Assembly: GCF_001044395.1 (NCBI RefSeq)
Contig: NZ_JANU01000010.1
Coordinates: 19,556-83,555, forward strand
Source: Caenimonas sp. SL110
GTDB taxonomy: Bacteria; Pseudomonadota; Gammaproteobacteria; Burkholderiales; Burkholderiaceae_C
DNA: 64,000 bases
Reading direction: 5' to 3'
In this document: piece by piece, positions 27,605 through 36,000 of the stretch
Layout: every line of letters starts with the position of its first letter
How positions within the stretch are numbered: position 1 is the stretch's first letter
Program-made: the position numbers and the translations under genes
Notes under the pieces: generated by a model
The model's database searches: none
The model's input: only the letters and a program-made list of their open reading frames with translations
Told to the model about the DNA's origin: nothing

Positions 27605-28290
27605 CATCACGTACCCCTCGCCGCAAGGCGAGCGCAGCTGCCGCACCGCAAGGACTGCAAGGGCCGCCCAGGCGCGACCCCGAGCGCACCCGCGCGGCAA
27701 TCCTTGAAGCTGCTGTAGGCGAGTTCTCCGACCACGGCTACAGCGGCGCGCGCACCGACCGCGTCGCGCAGCGAGCCGGCACCAACATCCGCATGCTGTA
27801 TCACTACTTCGGCAGCAAGGACGACCTCTATGTCGCGGTGCTCGAAGCTGTGCTCGCCGACCTGCGCCACGACGAACTGCAAGTCGGTGCCGATCACCTG
27901 CAGCCACTCGAAGGACTGCTGCGCATCTTCGACTTCGTGGACAACCACTTCGCGGCCCACCCGCAACTGCGCAAACTGCTGGCCTTCGAGAACCTCAACG
28001 AAGCACGCCACCTCGCCCGCTCCGCGCGCATCCCGGAGATGTCCACGCCGGTGTTGAGTGTGATCCGCAAGCTGCTTGCGCGTGGCGCTGCTGCGGGCAC
28101 GGTGCGCCCAGGCATAGACGCGCTGCATCTGTACGTGGCGATGGTGAGCCTGGCCTACTACGGCCGCGCCCATGCCTTTACCCTGTCGCGCATCTTCGAG
28201 CGGGACCTGAACAAGGGGTCGTGGCAAAAGGCGCATCTGAACCTCACCCGGCAGATGGTGGCGGCGTTCCTTGCGCCACAGGCCGAATAG
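27601..28290 (+). CDS. TetR family transcriptional regulator (TTG start)
   Basis: 229 residues with a TetR helix-turn-helix (RTRAAILEAAVGEFSDHGYSGARTDRVAQRAGTNIRMLYHYFGSKDDLYVAVLE, about residues 28-82) and an all-helical ligand domain. No ATG is available before the DNA-binding domain; the TTG at 27601, overlapping the amidase stop and with GGAG six bases upstream, is the credible start. The C-terminal domain resembles the TetR_C type found with pyrimidine and amide catabolism. It ends six bases from the convergent transporter operon. Confidence 0.88.
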   Translation: MTSRTPRRKASAAAAPQGLQGPPRRDPERTRAAILEAAVGEFSDHGYSGARTDRVAQRAGTNIRMLYHYFGSKDDLYVAVLEAVLADLRHDELQVGADHLQPLEGLLRIFDFVDNHFAAHPQLRKLLAFENLNEARHLARSARIPEMSTPVLSVIRKLLARGAAAGTVRPGIDALHLYVAMVSLAYYGRAHAFTLSRIFERDLNKGSWQKAHLNLTRQMVAAFLAPQAE

Positions 28291-28296
28291 CGGCTT

Positions 28297-29124
28297 TCAT
28301 CGCCTGACCTCGCGCTGGAAGATCTCCAGGCTGCGCTTGCGCGTGGCGATGAAGCCCGGGTCGGACAGCGTCTCGACCGTGCGCGGACGCGCCTCGCGGT
28401 AAGGCAGGATCTCGGCTACGCGCGTGGGCCGCTTGGTCAGCAGCAGCACCTCGTCGGCCAGGTACACCGCTTCTTCGAGATCGTGCGACACCAGCAGCAT
28501 GGTGGTGCCGGTCTTCATGAACACCTCCTGCAGCTTCTCGCGGATGAATAGTGTCATCTCGAAGTCGAGCGCAGAGAACGGCTCATCCAGGAACAGCACT
28601 TCGGGGTTGTTCGCCAATGCACGCATGATGGATGCGGTCTGCTGCTGCCCGCCCGACAGCTCGTATGGATAGCGATTCAGGTCGAACTTCACATCGAACG
28701 ATGCGACCAGTTCGGCCATGCGCCTGTCCACCTCAGCTTTGGATTTTTTCTCCAGCTTCAGCGGATAGGCGATGTTGTCGATGGTGCGCATCCACGGGAA
28801 CAGTGCCTCGCGGTAGTTCTGGAACACGTAGCCGATGCGCGTGTCCTTCAGCGACTTGCCGTCGAACAGGATCTCGCCGGAGTCGATCGGCACCAGACCC
28901 GCGATCATGTTGATCAGCGTGGACTTGCCGCAGCCGTTGGGGCCGAACACCGACACGATCTTGTGCTTGGGAATGTCCAGATCAAAGTTCTCGTACAGCG
29001 GCCAGCCAGCGAAGTATTTCGTCAGGCCGCGTATCGTGATCTCGGTGCCGGCCGGGCCGGGTGTGAATGCGGGCGGCGGCACATCGACGTAGTCGGCGCC
29101 GGGGGCGTTCAGGACAGCGCTCAT
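28297..29124 (-). CDS. NitT/TauT-type ABC transporter ATP-binding protein
   Basis: 275 residues with Walker A GPNGCGKST, signature LSGGQQQTASIMRAL and Walker B VLFLDEPFSALD, then DLEEAVYLADEVLLLTKRP, the pattern of nitrate/taurine/sulfonate-type ATPases. The signature has Thr where Arg is usual after LSGGQQQ. Last gene of an operon starting with allophanate hydrolase; its start overlaps the permease stop by four bases. Confidence 0.92.
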   Translation of the reverse strand: MSAVLNAPGADYVDVPPPAFTPGPAGTEITIRGLTKYFAGWPLYENFDLDIPKHKIVSVFGPNGCGKSTLINMIAGLVPIDSGEILFDGKSLKDTRIGYVFQNYREALFPWMRTIDNIAYPLKLEKKSKAEVDRRMAELVASFDVKFDLNRYPYELSGGQQQTASIMRALANNPEVLFLDEPFSALDFEMTLFIREKLQEVFMKTGTTMLLVSHDLEEAVYLADEVLLLTKRPTRVAEILPYREARPRTVETLSDPGFIATRKRSLEIFQREVRR

Positions 29125-29972
29125 CTTCCACTCCAGTGCACGATGCGGCGTTCAGCCAGCAGAAACAGCACGTTGAGCGCATAGCCCAAAGCGCCGGCAG
29201 AAAGAATCGCGGCGTACATGCTCTTGACGTTGAGCACCTGCTGCGCGTCGATGATGCGGTGACCCAGGCCCGCGTCGGAGCCGATGAACATCTCGGCGAC
29301 GATCACGATCACAAGCGCCATCGACACCGCCGAGCGCAAGCCGACGAAGGACGGCTGCAGGCTCTCCCACACCAGCACATCACGGAACACCTGCCACCGC
29401 GAAGCGCCCATCACCTTCGCGGCCATCACGCGCTGCTTGCGCGCGTTGATCACGCCATAAGCGCTGTTGAAAATCACGATCAGGAATGCGCCGAACGCTG
29501 CGATGGCGACCTTGTTGATATCGGACACGCCGAAGATCAGCAGGAACAAGGGGATCAGCGCCGACGACGGTGTGGACCGGAAGAAATCAATCAGGAACTC
29601 GACGCTGCGGTACGCCTTCTCGTTGCTGCCGAGCAGCACGCCCAGCGGCATACCGACGACGGCTGCAATGGCGAATGCCTGCAAGGTGCGCTTGACCGTC
29701 ACCAGAAAGTCAAACAGCAACGGACCACCGGCGAGGCCCTTGACCAGCGTCTCCAGCGTGGCCAGCGGCGGCGGCAGCAAGATGGGCTTGATGAGGCCCA
29801 TGCGCACCACCAGGTCCCAGATGATGAACAGCAGCAGCGGCCCCAGCACCGGCAGCGCGCGGCTCCAGTCGAATCGGCTGGGCGCGAGTGGCATGGCGTT
29901 GGCCGAAGGCGGCACCCACGGTTTGGGCGTTGCGCCGCCTGCGATCACGGTGACGTTCAGGGAATCAGCCAT
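29121..29972 (-). CDS. NitT/TauT-type ABC transporter permease
   Basis: 283 residues, about six membrane segments, with the EAA loop KVMGASRWQVFRDVLVWESLQPSFVGLRSAVSMALVIVIVAEMFIG and the C-terminal GLGHRIIDAQQVLNVKSMYAAI typical of SsuC/TauC permeases. A 38-residue cytoplasmic N-terminal arm (GGATPKPWVPPSANAMPLAPSRFDWSRA) precedes the first helix. Five bases separate it from the receptor gene. Confidence 0.92.
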   Translation of the reverse strand: MADSLNVTVIAGGATPKPWVPPSANAMPLAPSRFDWSRALPVLGPLLLFIIWDLVVRMGLIKPILLPPPLATLETLVKGLAGGPLLFDFLVTVKRTLQAFAIAAVVGMPLGVLLGSNEKAYRSVEFLIDFFRSTPSSALIPLFLLIFGVSDINKVAIAAFGAFLIVIFNSAYGVINARKQRVMAAKVMGASRWQVFRDVLVWESLQPSFVGLRSAVSMALVIVIVAEMFIGSDAGLGHRIIDAQQVLNVKSMYAAILSAGALGYALNVLFLLAERRIVHWSGR

Positions 29973-29977
29973 GTCGC

Positions 29978-30982
29978 TCAGCCCTTGTACAGAAGGCCGT
30001 CCACCAGCACCTTCTTTTCGAAGATGCCTTTTTCGGTGAACAGGTCGTAGAACTTCTGGAAGTACGCGACGTCGCTTGCCTTGAACTCGTTGAACATCAT
30101 GTAAGAGGCCAGCGGCACTTCGCTGGTGAGCGCGCCTTCGATGGCGGTGTAGCCCTTCATGAACTGGCGCGCTTCAGCCGGGTTCTTGCGCACCAGGTCC
30201 ACGCCGCGTGCATAGGCGGCCATGTACTTCCTGGCGGTGTCGGGGTTCTTCTTGATGAACTCGGTGGTCAGGCTGGCAGAGCCGCCATGCCACGGCGCCT
30301 GCGGATCGCCCAGGATGTAGCGCGCGACCACGCCTGCTTCGAGCACGCGCGTCGTGCCGTTCATGCGGCCCACCGTGCCGGTCGGCTCCAGCGTGTAGAT
30401 CGCGTCGACCTGCCCTGCGACGATGGCCGCCACGTGCTGGCCGATGGGCAGTTCGGTCACGCTCATCACGCCTGCGCCTGCACGCTCGAGCATGGTCTTG
30501 CACAGCGTCACGTTCTGGATGCCGGGGCCGCTGGCAATCCGCTTGCCGCGCAGATCGGCCACGGACTTGACCGGGTTGTCCTTGGCGACGATGAACTCTT
30601 CGAGCACATGGGTTGCGTTGCTCGGGTTGGTGCAGAAGATCTTGAACAGGCCCGGCTGCGCGATCTCACCGATGGCGAGATTGGCCGAGCCTGTGCCGTT
30701 GGAGCTTCCGTCGGAGCGGCCCGCAAGCATGGCTTCCATCACCTGCTGCGCGCCTGCGAATTTGAGCGGCTCTACATCCAGGCCTGCTTCCTTGAAGTAG
30801 CCCTTTTCAATCGCTGCGAAGAACGGCAAGCCGGCTGCCACCGGCCAGTAGCCGATGCGAATCTTTGGCGCACCCTGCGCCAGCAGAGGCGAGGCGACCC
30901 CCAGGACGGATGCTGCGAGCGCGCCTTGCAGCAGCTTGCGGCGGCCGGTGGCGACAGGTGGATTCGACGTGAAGTGTGTCAT
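29978..30982 (-). CDS. NitT/TauT-type ABC transporter substrate-binding protein, Tat-type signal
   Basis: 334 residues of the NMT1/SsuA-like fold: KIRIGYWPVAAGLPFFAAIEKGYFKEAGLDVEPLKFAGAQQVMEAMLAGRSDG. The signal peptide carries GRRKLLQG before the hydrophobic stretch, a twin-arginine-like motif, so export may use Tat. Downstream of allophanate hydrolase by 46 bases. The ligand is probably the same urea-type nitrogen compound degraded by the region. Confidence 0.9.
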   Translation of the reverse strand: MTHFTSNPPVATGRRKLLQGALAASVLGVASPLLAQGAPKIRIGYWPVAAGLPFFAAIEKGYFKEAGLDVEPLKFAGAQQVMEAMLAGRSDGSSNGTGSANLAIGEIAQPGLFKIFCTNPSNATHVLEEFIVAKDNPVKSVADLRGKRIASGPGIQNVTLCKTMLERAGAGVMSVTELPIGQHVAAIVAGQVDAIYTLEPTGTVGRMNGTTRVLEAGVVARYILGDPQAPWHGGSASLTTEFIKKNPDTARKYMAAYARGVDLVRKNPAEARQFMKGYTAIEGALTSEVPLASYMMFNEFKASDVAYFQKFYDLFTEKGIFEKKVLVDGLLYKG

Positions 30983-31028
30983 TGCAATGCTCCTGGAAGA
31001 TTCAGCGTGAGGTCATGGATGGAGGTGA

Positions 31029-32726
31029 TCAGGGCGTGATCAGCGGTTCGGCAACGGCCAGCGAAGCCATGTACGTGCGCCAGCCACCGTGGTGCGAGAT
31101 GTCCAGCGCGCCTTGCGCTGCAAGCGCTTCGCACAGGAAGCCCTGCACCGTGCGGCCATCGGCGAGCGCCAGGGTGCCGATGCCCAGCGGCGCAGGCACC
31201 AGCGATACGAATGAGCCGTAGTGCTCCAGCGGCATGTCCCACAGCTCCAGCGCGATGCGCGAGCCGCTGCCCGCTGCGACGCGCACGAGACCGGGCTTGG
31301 GCGGCACGGTGCCGGGCAATGCGAAGAACCGGTAGTCGGGCGCGGTTTGCGCGGCGCCCACCAGCGTGGCCCCGCGTTCGGTGAGCTGCTTGTTGAGCGG
31401 CATGCCGGACAGATGCGCGCCGACCACGGCGACCCGCACCGAGGCGGGGCTGCGCAATCCTTCTATCGTTTCCTGTTGGGGCAAGGGCACGCCGGTCGCG
31501 CCCTGCAGCAGACCGGTCGCGTGGTGATAGCGCTGGCCGAGTTCAGCCAGCTGCAGGTCGCTGCCGCACTGCCCTATCAGCGTGATGCCGAACGGCAGTC
31601 CATCTGGCCGCATCGAACTGGGCACCGACAGCGCCGCATAGTCCAGCAGGTTGACGAAGTTGGTGTACGCGCCGAGGTTGCGATTGAGCGCCACCGGGTC
31701 GGCCTGCATCTGCGCGATGGTGTAGTGCGTGGGCGCCGTGGGCACCAGCAGCACGTCGATCGAATCCCACATCGCAGCGGCCTGACGCGCGAGCGCCTGC
31801 AACCTCACCTGCGCCTGGCAAAAATCTGCCGCGCTGTAGGCCTTGCCGCTCGCAAGAATGCTGCGCACCGGCTCGATCACCTCGTCCTCATGCGCGTCGA
31901 AGAAAGACCGCACGGCAGCGTAACGCTCGGCCACCAGGGCGCTGTCGTAAAGCAGGCCCGCAGCCTGCGCGAGCGGCGTGTAGTCGATGGCAACCGGCGT
32001 GCCGCCGAGTTCGCGCAGGCGCGAGATCGCCAGGCCGAACTCGGATTCGGCAACGGCATCACCGAAGAATTCGGTCACCGACGGCACACCGAAACGAAAT
32101 GAACCGCGCCAGGGCTGCGCAGCGAGTTGCAGCTTGCGCGAATACGGATCGCGCGGGTCGTAGGCCGATGCGCAGCGCAGCACACGCACGGCCATGCCCA
32201 CCGTGCGCGCGAAGATGGACACGCAGTCCACGCTCTGCGCAGCAGGAACCACGCCGTGCGTGCTGATCAGGCCCTTGGAAGGCTTGAGGCCCACGATGTT
32301 GTTCAGCCCCGCAGGCACGCGGCCGGAACCTGCGGTGTCGGTGCCGAGCGCGAAATCGACCTGCCCGGTTGCGACCGCATAGGCCGACCCGGAGCTGGAG
32401 CCGCCGCTCACATAGCGCGCGTCAAAGGCATTGGGCACTGCGCCATAGGGCGAGCGCGTGCCGTTCAGGCCGCAGGCGAACTGGTCGAGGTTGGTCTTGC
32501 CCAGGCACGCCGCACCTGCTGCGAGCAGGCGCTGCACCACGGTGGCGTGTTCAGCGGGCACATAGGCGAATGCGGGACAGGCAGCGGTGGTAGGAACACC
32601 CGCCACATCGATGTTGTCCTTGGCGGCGAAAACGAGACCCGCAAGGGGGCCGTCCTGCGCCTGCGAGAGCGACACCGGTTGATCGAATCGTGTGATCCAC
32701 GCCTGCACCATCTTTGAGCATCCCAT
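31029..32726 (-). CDS. atzF: Allophanate hydrolase (amidase domain plus C-terminal domain)
   Basis: About 565 residues. The N-terminal two thirds is an amidase-signature domain with LAGLVFAAKDNIDVAG (Lys), YVSGGSSSGSAYAVA (cis-Ser) and LGTDTAGSGRVPAGLNNIVGLKPSKG (Ser). The C-terminal ~130 residues (VRVAVVGAHLSGMPLNKQL to GTLALADGRTVQGFLCEALAAQGALDISHHGGWRTYMASL) match the C-terminal domain of AtzF/DUR2-type allophanate hydrolase. The enzyme converts allophanate to CO2 and ammonia. First gene of an operon with the NitT/TauT transporter; ATG at 32726 or 32711. Confidence 0.9.
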   Translation of the reverse strand: MGCSKMVQAWITRFDQPVSLSQAQDGPLAGLVFAAKDNIDVAGVPTTAACPAFAYVPAEHATVVQRLLAAGAACLGKTNLDQFACGLNGTRSPYGAVPNAFDARYVSGGSSSGSAYAVATGQVDFALGTDTAGSGRVPAGLNNIVGLKPSKGLISTHGVVPAAQSVDCVSIFARTVGMAVRVLRCASAYDPRDPYSRKLQLAAQPWRGSFRFGVPSVTEFFGDAVAESEFGLAISRLRELGGTPVAIDYTPLAQAAGLLYDSALVAERYAAVRSFFDAHEDEVIEPVRSILASGKAYSAADFCQAQVRLQALARQAAAMWDSIDVLLVPTAPTHYTIAQMQADPVALNRNLGAYTNFVNLLDYAALSVPSSMRPDGLPFGITLIGQCGSDLQLAELGQRYHHATGLLQGATGVPLPQQETIEGLRSPASVRVAVVGAHLSGMPLNKQLTERGATLVGAAQTAPDYRFFALPGTVPPKPGLVRVAAGSGSRIALELWDMPLEHYGSFVSLVPAPLGIGTLALADGRTVQGFLCEALAAQGALDISHHGGWRTYMASLAVAEPLITP

Positions 32727-32797
32727 CTTGTATCCAAGTTGAGATGCAAGGCGCGTGCCATGGCGTGGCGGCGGGACGGCGTCAATTGCGACACGCG

Positions 32798-32825
32798 TTG
32801 TTTCTCTTTACACACTTGGAAACAA
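32798..32825. promoter_or_regulatory. Inverted repeat upstream of the allophanate hydrolase operon
   Basis: TTGTTTC at 32798-32804 and GAAACAA at 32819-32825 form a perfect 7-base inverted repeat with a 14-base spacer, 70-100 bases upstream of the allophanate hydrolase start and before the plus-strand island. It could be an operator for the GntR or TetR regulator of the ureide region. The gap 32727-32918 shows nothing else that I can name. Confidence 0.35.
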
Positions 32826-32918
32826 TAGGTACTCTGCCGTAGCCGGAATCCGGATGCAGTGCCGGGCGCTTTTACAGGCCATATGCGAGTAAGTGTCCTG
32901 GCCGGCCTGGAGGATTCC

Positions 32919-33698
32919 ATGGTACCCAAGCTCCTTGTATTCGAGGCCCTGACAAAGGCTGTGGGTGGGTTGTTGCGCGACTGTGCCGGCTGCGTTCGCG
33001 GCAGAATGCGCGCGGTTGCCGTTGCTCAGTGCACCGCGCTGCTTTTTTCGGCTTACGCGATCCCCACGCTCCAAGCCCAGGCCCAGGAATTGGCCTCAGC
33101 TCGCGCGTCCAGGACGGAGGTCGGCCTCAGCGAAGAATTTGAAGTCGTCATTGACCTAAGGCCGATCGAGAACAGCAACCAGAGCATTTGCAACCTGGTC
33201 GTCGACTTCGGCGACGGGCGTGTGGAGAATTTGCGTGCGGGTACTCCGTATGGAGCGCTTTCGCTGCGCCACTCCTACAAACGCGCGGGCTCCAGTGTGA
33301 TACAGGTCTACGGAAAGATGAAATTCCAGGGCCTGCACAGCGCCATCGGATGCCTTGGCAATGCCCGGACGGTCTCACTCAACGTATTGCCCGACGATCA
33401 CAGCGCGCGAACCACCAAGGCTCTCGCAGAACGCGACGCAGCTCTGCGGCGAGCTGAAGCGGACAGGCGCGCAGCAATACTTGCGGCAGAAAAGGCACGT
33501 GCCGACCGCATGGCCGCCGAGGCTGCGGCGAAGAAGGCCAAGCAGCCGGTGGCGGCGACTGCCCCCACGATCAGGGTGCCGCCAGTCCCCGCTCCCAGTC
33601 CAGTTGCGGCGACCGCTCCACCTGCAGCCCCAAAACCTCCCGCCGCCGAGGGCGGCAAGCCCCCCCCTCCCAAGGCCAAGTCATCGCTGGATCTTTAA
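32919..33698 (+). CDS. Exported protein with PKD-like domain, coiled coil and Pro-rich tail
   Basis: 259 residues from the ATG at 32919, chosen because GGAGG sits five bases upstream. A long N-terminal region leads to a signal-like segment ending LQAQAQ near residue 57. Residues ~60-150 look like a PKD/Ig-type beta fold (EEFEVVIDLRP, CNLVVDFGDGRVENLRAG, LRHSYKRAGSSVIQVYG) with two Cys. A charged heptad-like helix follows (ALAERDAALRRAEADRRAAILAAEKARADRM) and then a Pro/Ala tail. First gene of an island with at least three more exported or membrane proteins on the same strand. Function unknown; the layout suggests a periplasmic or surface scaffold. Confidence 0.75.
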   Translation: MVPKLLVFEALTKAVGGLLRDCAGCVRGRMRAVAVAQCTALLFSAYAIPTLQAQAQELASARASRTEVGLSEEFEVVIDLRPIENSNQSICNLVVDFGDGRVENLRAGTPYGALSLRHSYKRAGSSVIQVYGKMKFQGLHSAIGCLGNARTVSLNVLPDDHSARTTKALAERDAALRRAEADRRAAILAAEKARADRMAAEAAAKKAKQPVAATAPTIRVPPVPAPSPVAATAPPAAPKPPAAEGGKPPPPKAKSSLDL

Positions 33699-33700
33699 TT

Positions 33701-33716
33701 CCCGGGTGCCCCCGGG
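33701..33716 (+). other. Intercistronic hairpin
   Basis: CCCGGG-TGCC-CCCGGG forms a six-base GC stem with a tetraloop two bases after the stop of the first island gene and 18 bases before the next start. There is no T tract, so it is more likely an mRNA stability or attenuation element than a full terminator. Confidence 0.35.
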
Positions 33717-33733
33717 TTCATCGGAGCTCATAA

Positions 33734-34585
33734 ATGCAGGAAACGCCGAATACCCGGTTAGAGGACAAGTACCTCCTGATATTCAAGTACGTCATTGTTT
33801 TCCTGATGACGATGGCGATCCTCGCGATCTTCGTCATGCTTCCGTTCGTGGCATACAACTTCATGCAAAAGCCCGAACCACCCTCACCCGCAAAAGAACC
33901 ACCGGCCCGGACCATCACCATCGAAGACCTGAAGAAATACCTGATCGAGCAGGAAAAGCGCCGCCTCGAAGAGGAAAAAGGTGGCGGCGCGAAGCCAGCG
34001 CAGGATCCGAATGTCGTGACGCAGCAATACGCGGAACAGGTGCTTGCGATCTTTCGCTGTTCAGAGGATTTCCGGAAACTCTCGGAACAGGAGACCGAGA
34101 CGACCAGTGGACCTGAACAGTCACTGCGCAATGAAGCCCTGCGTTCACGTATCGAACGCATCGCATCGGACTCCAATCCGGCGCGTGGGCCGGATTGGGT
34201 CAGGGCGATGACCGACTTCACCTGTTCGGTTCTCAAGAATCCGGAGGTGGCCAAACTCAAGAAGGACAAAGCCGTCGGCTCGGTGGTGATTCCGACCATC
34301 AACTTTCATGCTCGCATGTGGTCCTTGATCGAAGCGGAACGACGCGCTTTCCGTGATCAGGAAGCGCGCCGGGTAACAGCAGAAGAGGCCGCCGAATTCG
34401 CCAGGATCGCAGCCGCGAAGGCGCGGGCGATTTTTCTGCTCGGGCTCGCAGGAAGTTGCTTTGCCGCCTTCATGTTGCTGGCCCTGTACCTCATATTCGC
34501 AAAGATCGAAACGAACCTGAGGGCCATGCTGCCCTCGACACTACCGGGAAGTCTGTCAAGCTCGCCGTCGTCCATTCGGGCTTGA
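33734..34585 (+). CDS. Two-pass membrane protein of unknown function
   Basis: 283 residues. A short charged N-terminus precedes the first membrane segment (about residues 15-43), and a second lies at about 232-256 followed by a 27-residue tail beginning KIETNLRAM. The ~190 residues between them are polar and partly helical with charged stretches (TITIEDLKKYLIEQEKRRLEEEK) and two Cys (FRCSEDF, FTCSVL). The RBS is weak (GGAGC further upstream). Gene order between a PKD-like exported protein and a phospholipase-like exported protein suggests a membrane anchor or sensor for them. No family recognised. Confidence 0.75.
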   Translation: MQETPNTRLEDKYLLIFKYVIVFLMTMAILAIFVMLPFVAYNFMQKPEPPSPAKEPPARTITIEDLKKYLIEQEKRRLEEEKGGGAKPAQDPNVVTQQYAEQVLAIFRCSEDFRKLSEQETETTSGPEQSLRNEALRSRIERIASDSNPARGPDWVRAMTDFTCSVLKNPEVAKLKKDKAVGSVVIPTINFHARMWSLIEAERRAFRDQEARRVTAEEAAEFARIAAAKARAIFLLGLAGSCFAAFMLLALYLIFAKIETNLRAMLPSTLPGSLSSSPSSIRA

Positions 34586-34588
34586 GTC

Positions 34589-35554
34589 GTGGGCCTGAGA
34601 ACTCTCGCTGTAGCAGGCATCTGGTTGTGTTCGGCCGCATGCTTGCCAGCTCTCGCAGATTGCTGGCGACTGCCCAGTGGGTACCTGATGCGAACATCGG
34701 GGCCGTCATCGCTTCCCGTCAAGGGGGCCGTGAGAGTCTCATGCCCTGATCCATTGCCCGCGGAACCTTCAACAGTCCCGGGCAGCGGATCGCCTCCACC
34801 GGATACGCAAATTCAAAATCCGGTGACGGTCTGCGGCTCCGGCAGGTGGCAGCGCGGACTCGCCCAGATCTACGAAATGGGGCAGGCCATTTCGAACGGC
34901 GTCAGTTTTGAATCTGCCTGCCGGGCACATGACCAGTGCTATGGCACTCGAAACAGTGGGCTCACCAGGGAGTACTGCGATGCCCAGTTCAAGTCCATTG
35001 CAACCGAGATCTGCAACGGCGCGTCGGTAAGCAGGGCTGCATGCATCCACCAGCGCGACGCCTTCCATGCCTTGATCCGGCGGCTTGGCGAGCCGGCGTT
35101 CTGCGACGCTCGTGGCACATGCATGCAAGAACAGGACGCGACTCATTCGAATGGCCGGCCCCGGCGTGCGATTGAGGCGCAGTCCCTCGTGTGCGATGTC
35201 TCGGCGCAGCCGAAGACACAAAGCGACTGGTTTTTCAATTCGTGCGTGGTGCCGGCTGGTTCAGCCGCGCAGGCGGGACACCAATGCTCGTGCATCAGCA
35301 AGACAACCAACAAGCTGTACGGCGGAATCACCAGATCCATCGGGACTACGCCCCAAATACCAACCGGCGAAAAAAACCCGGCGCTTGAAAACAGGGCAAC
35401 AAGAGCGAGCTGCGACGTGTCCGCCCAGCCAAAGCAGCAAGCCGATTGGTCGCTGCAAAAGTGCGCAATTTCCGATGGCAACGCGGTGCCCGGGGTTCAA
35501 TGTACTTGCCGCAGCCAATCGTCAGGCAGGGTGTATGGCGGGGTCGTGCGCTGA
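34589..35554 (+). CDS. Exported phospholipase-A2-like protein with two Cys-rich C-terminal modules
   Basis: About 321 residues, GTG start three bases after the previous stop. Signal peptide to about residue 24 (ACLPALA-DC). Residues ~104-175 resemble the PLA2 helix pair: FESACRAHDQCYGTRNSG with His114-Asp115 and a Cys-rich second helix (YCDAQFKSIATEIC). Two homologous modules follow at ~202-249 and ~275-321, each CDVSAQPKxQxDW...C...QC-C...YGG(I/V)xR. PLA2-fold proteins hydrolyse the sn-2 ester of phospholipids, usually with Ca2+; the Ca-binding Gly loop is not obvious here, so activity is unproven. Context: an exported multi-gene island. Confidence 0.75.
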   Translation: MGLRTLAVAGIWLCSAACLPALADCWRLPSGYLMRTSGPSSLPVKGAVRVSCPDPLPAEPSTVPGSGSPPPDTQIQNPVTVCGSGRWQRGLAQIYEMGQAISNGVSFESACRAHDQCYGTRNSGLTREYCDAQFKSIATEICNGASVSRAACIHQRDAFHALIRRLGEPAFCDARGTCMQEQDATHSNGRPRRAIEAQSLVCDVSAQPKTQSDWFFNSCVVPAGSAAQAGHQCSCISKTTNKLYGGITRSIGTTPQIPTGEKNPALENRATRASCDVSAQPKQQADWSLQKCAISDGNAVPGVQCTCRSQSSGRVYGGVVR

Positions 35555-35651
35555 GTAACCCGGCATGGCCAGTGGCAGGTGACGCGCGGGCCAGAGATTG
35601 GACATCAAGGTTTCACGAACGACGGCCAAAGTCGTGGCCGGAGGTGAAACG

Positions 35652-35936
35652 ATGAATTTGATGATGCCCCGCCCGATGACCGCTGTGTTTTTTGCAGTAG
35701 TCGCCATTGGCGCGCAAGCGCAGCCCATACAGCAGGACAAGCGCGTGGCAGGCTGCGAAAAGGAAGTTCGGGACTACCTGAGCGCGATGCAGTTCATTCG
35801 GTCAACCGCTGGCACGAATGTGGGCGACCGGGTCGCTGCGGGTGTCGCGGGTGAGAACCAGGTGCAGGAGATCGTGAGGCAGCAAGGTGCTTGCGTGGCC
35901 GCGCAGCTCATACGCGAGCGGACGGCGAAACGGTAG
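35652..35936 (+). CDS. Small exported protein of the phospholipase-like island
   Basis: 94 residues from the ATG at 35652; GGAGGTG five bases upstream is one of the best ribosome binding sites in the window and decides the start. Signal peptide MNLMMPRPMTAVFFAVVAIGAQAQ, then a ~70-residue helical mature part with two Cys (VAGCEKEVRDYL, QQGACVAAQ) that could form a disulfide. No family recognised. It may be a partner, inhibitor or chaperone for the PLA2-like protein encoded just upstream; that is inference from order alone. Confidence 0.7.
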   Translation: MNLMMPRPMTAVFFAVVAIGAQAQPIQQDKRVAGCEKEVRDYLSAMQFIRSTAGTNVGDRVAAGVAGENQVQEIVRQQGACVAAQLIRERTAKR

Positions 35937-36000
35937 GGATTGAGACAGAGGCGCCGTCACCGCTTGCCTGCGGGGTTGGTGGCTTGCAGGCGTTCACGCC

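Noticed and set aside
35966..35991. GCCTGC/GCAGGC hairpin between convergent genes
   Set aside because: Six-base stem with a 14-base loop and no T run; too weak to call a terminator.
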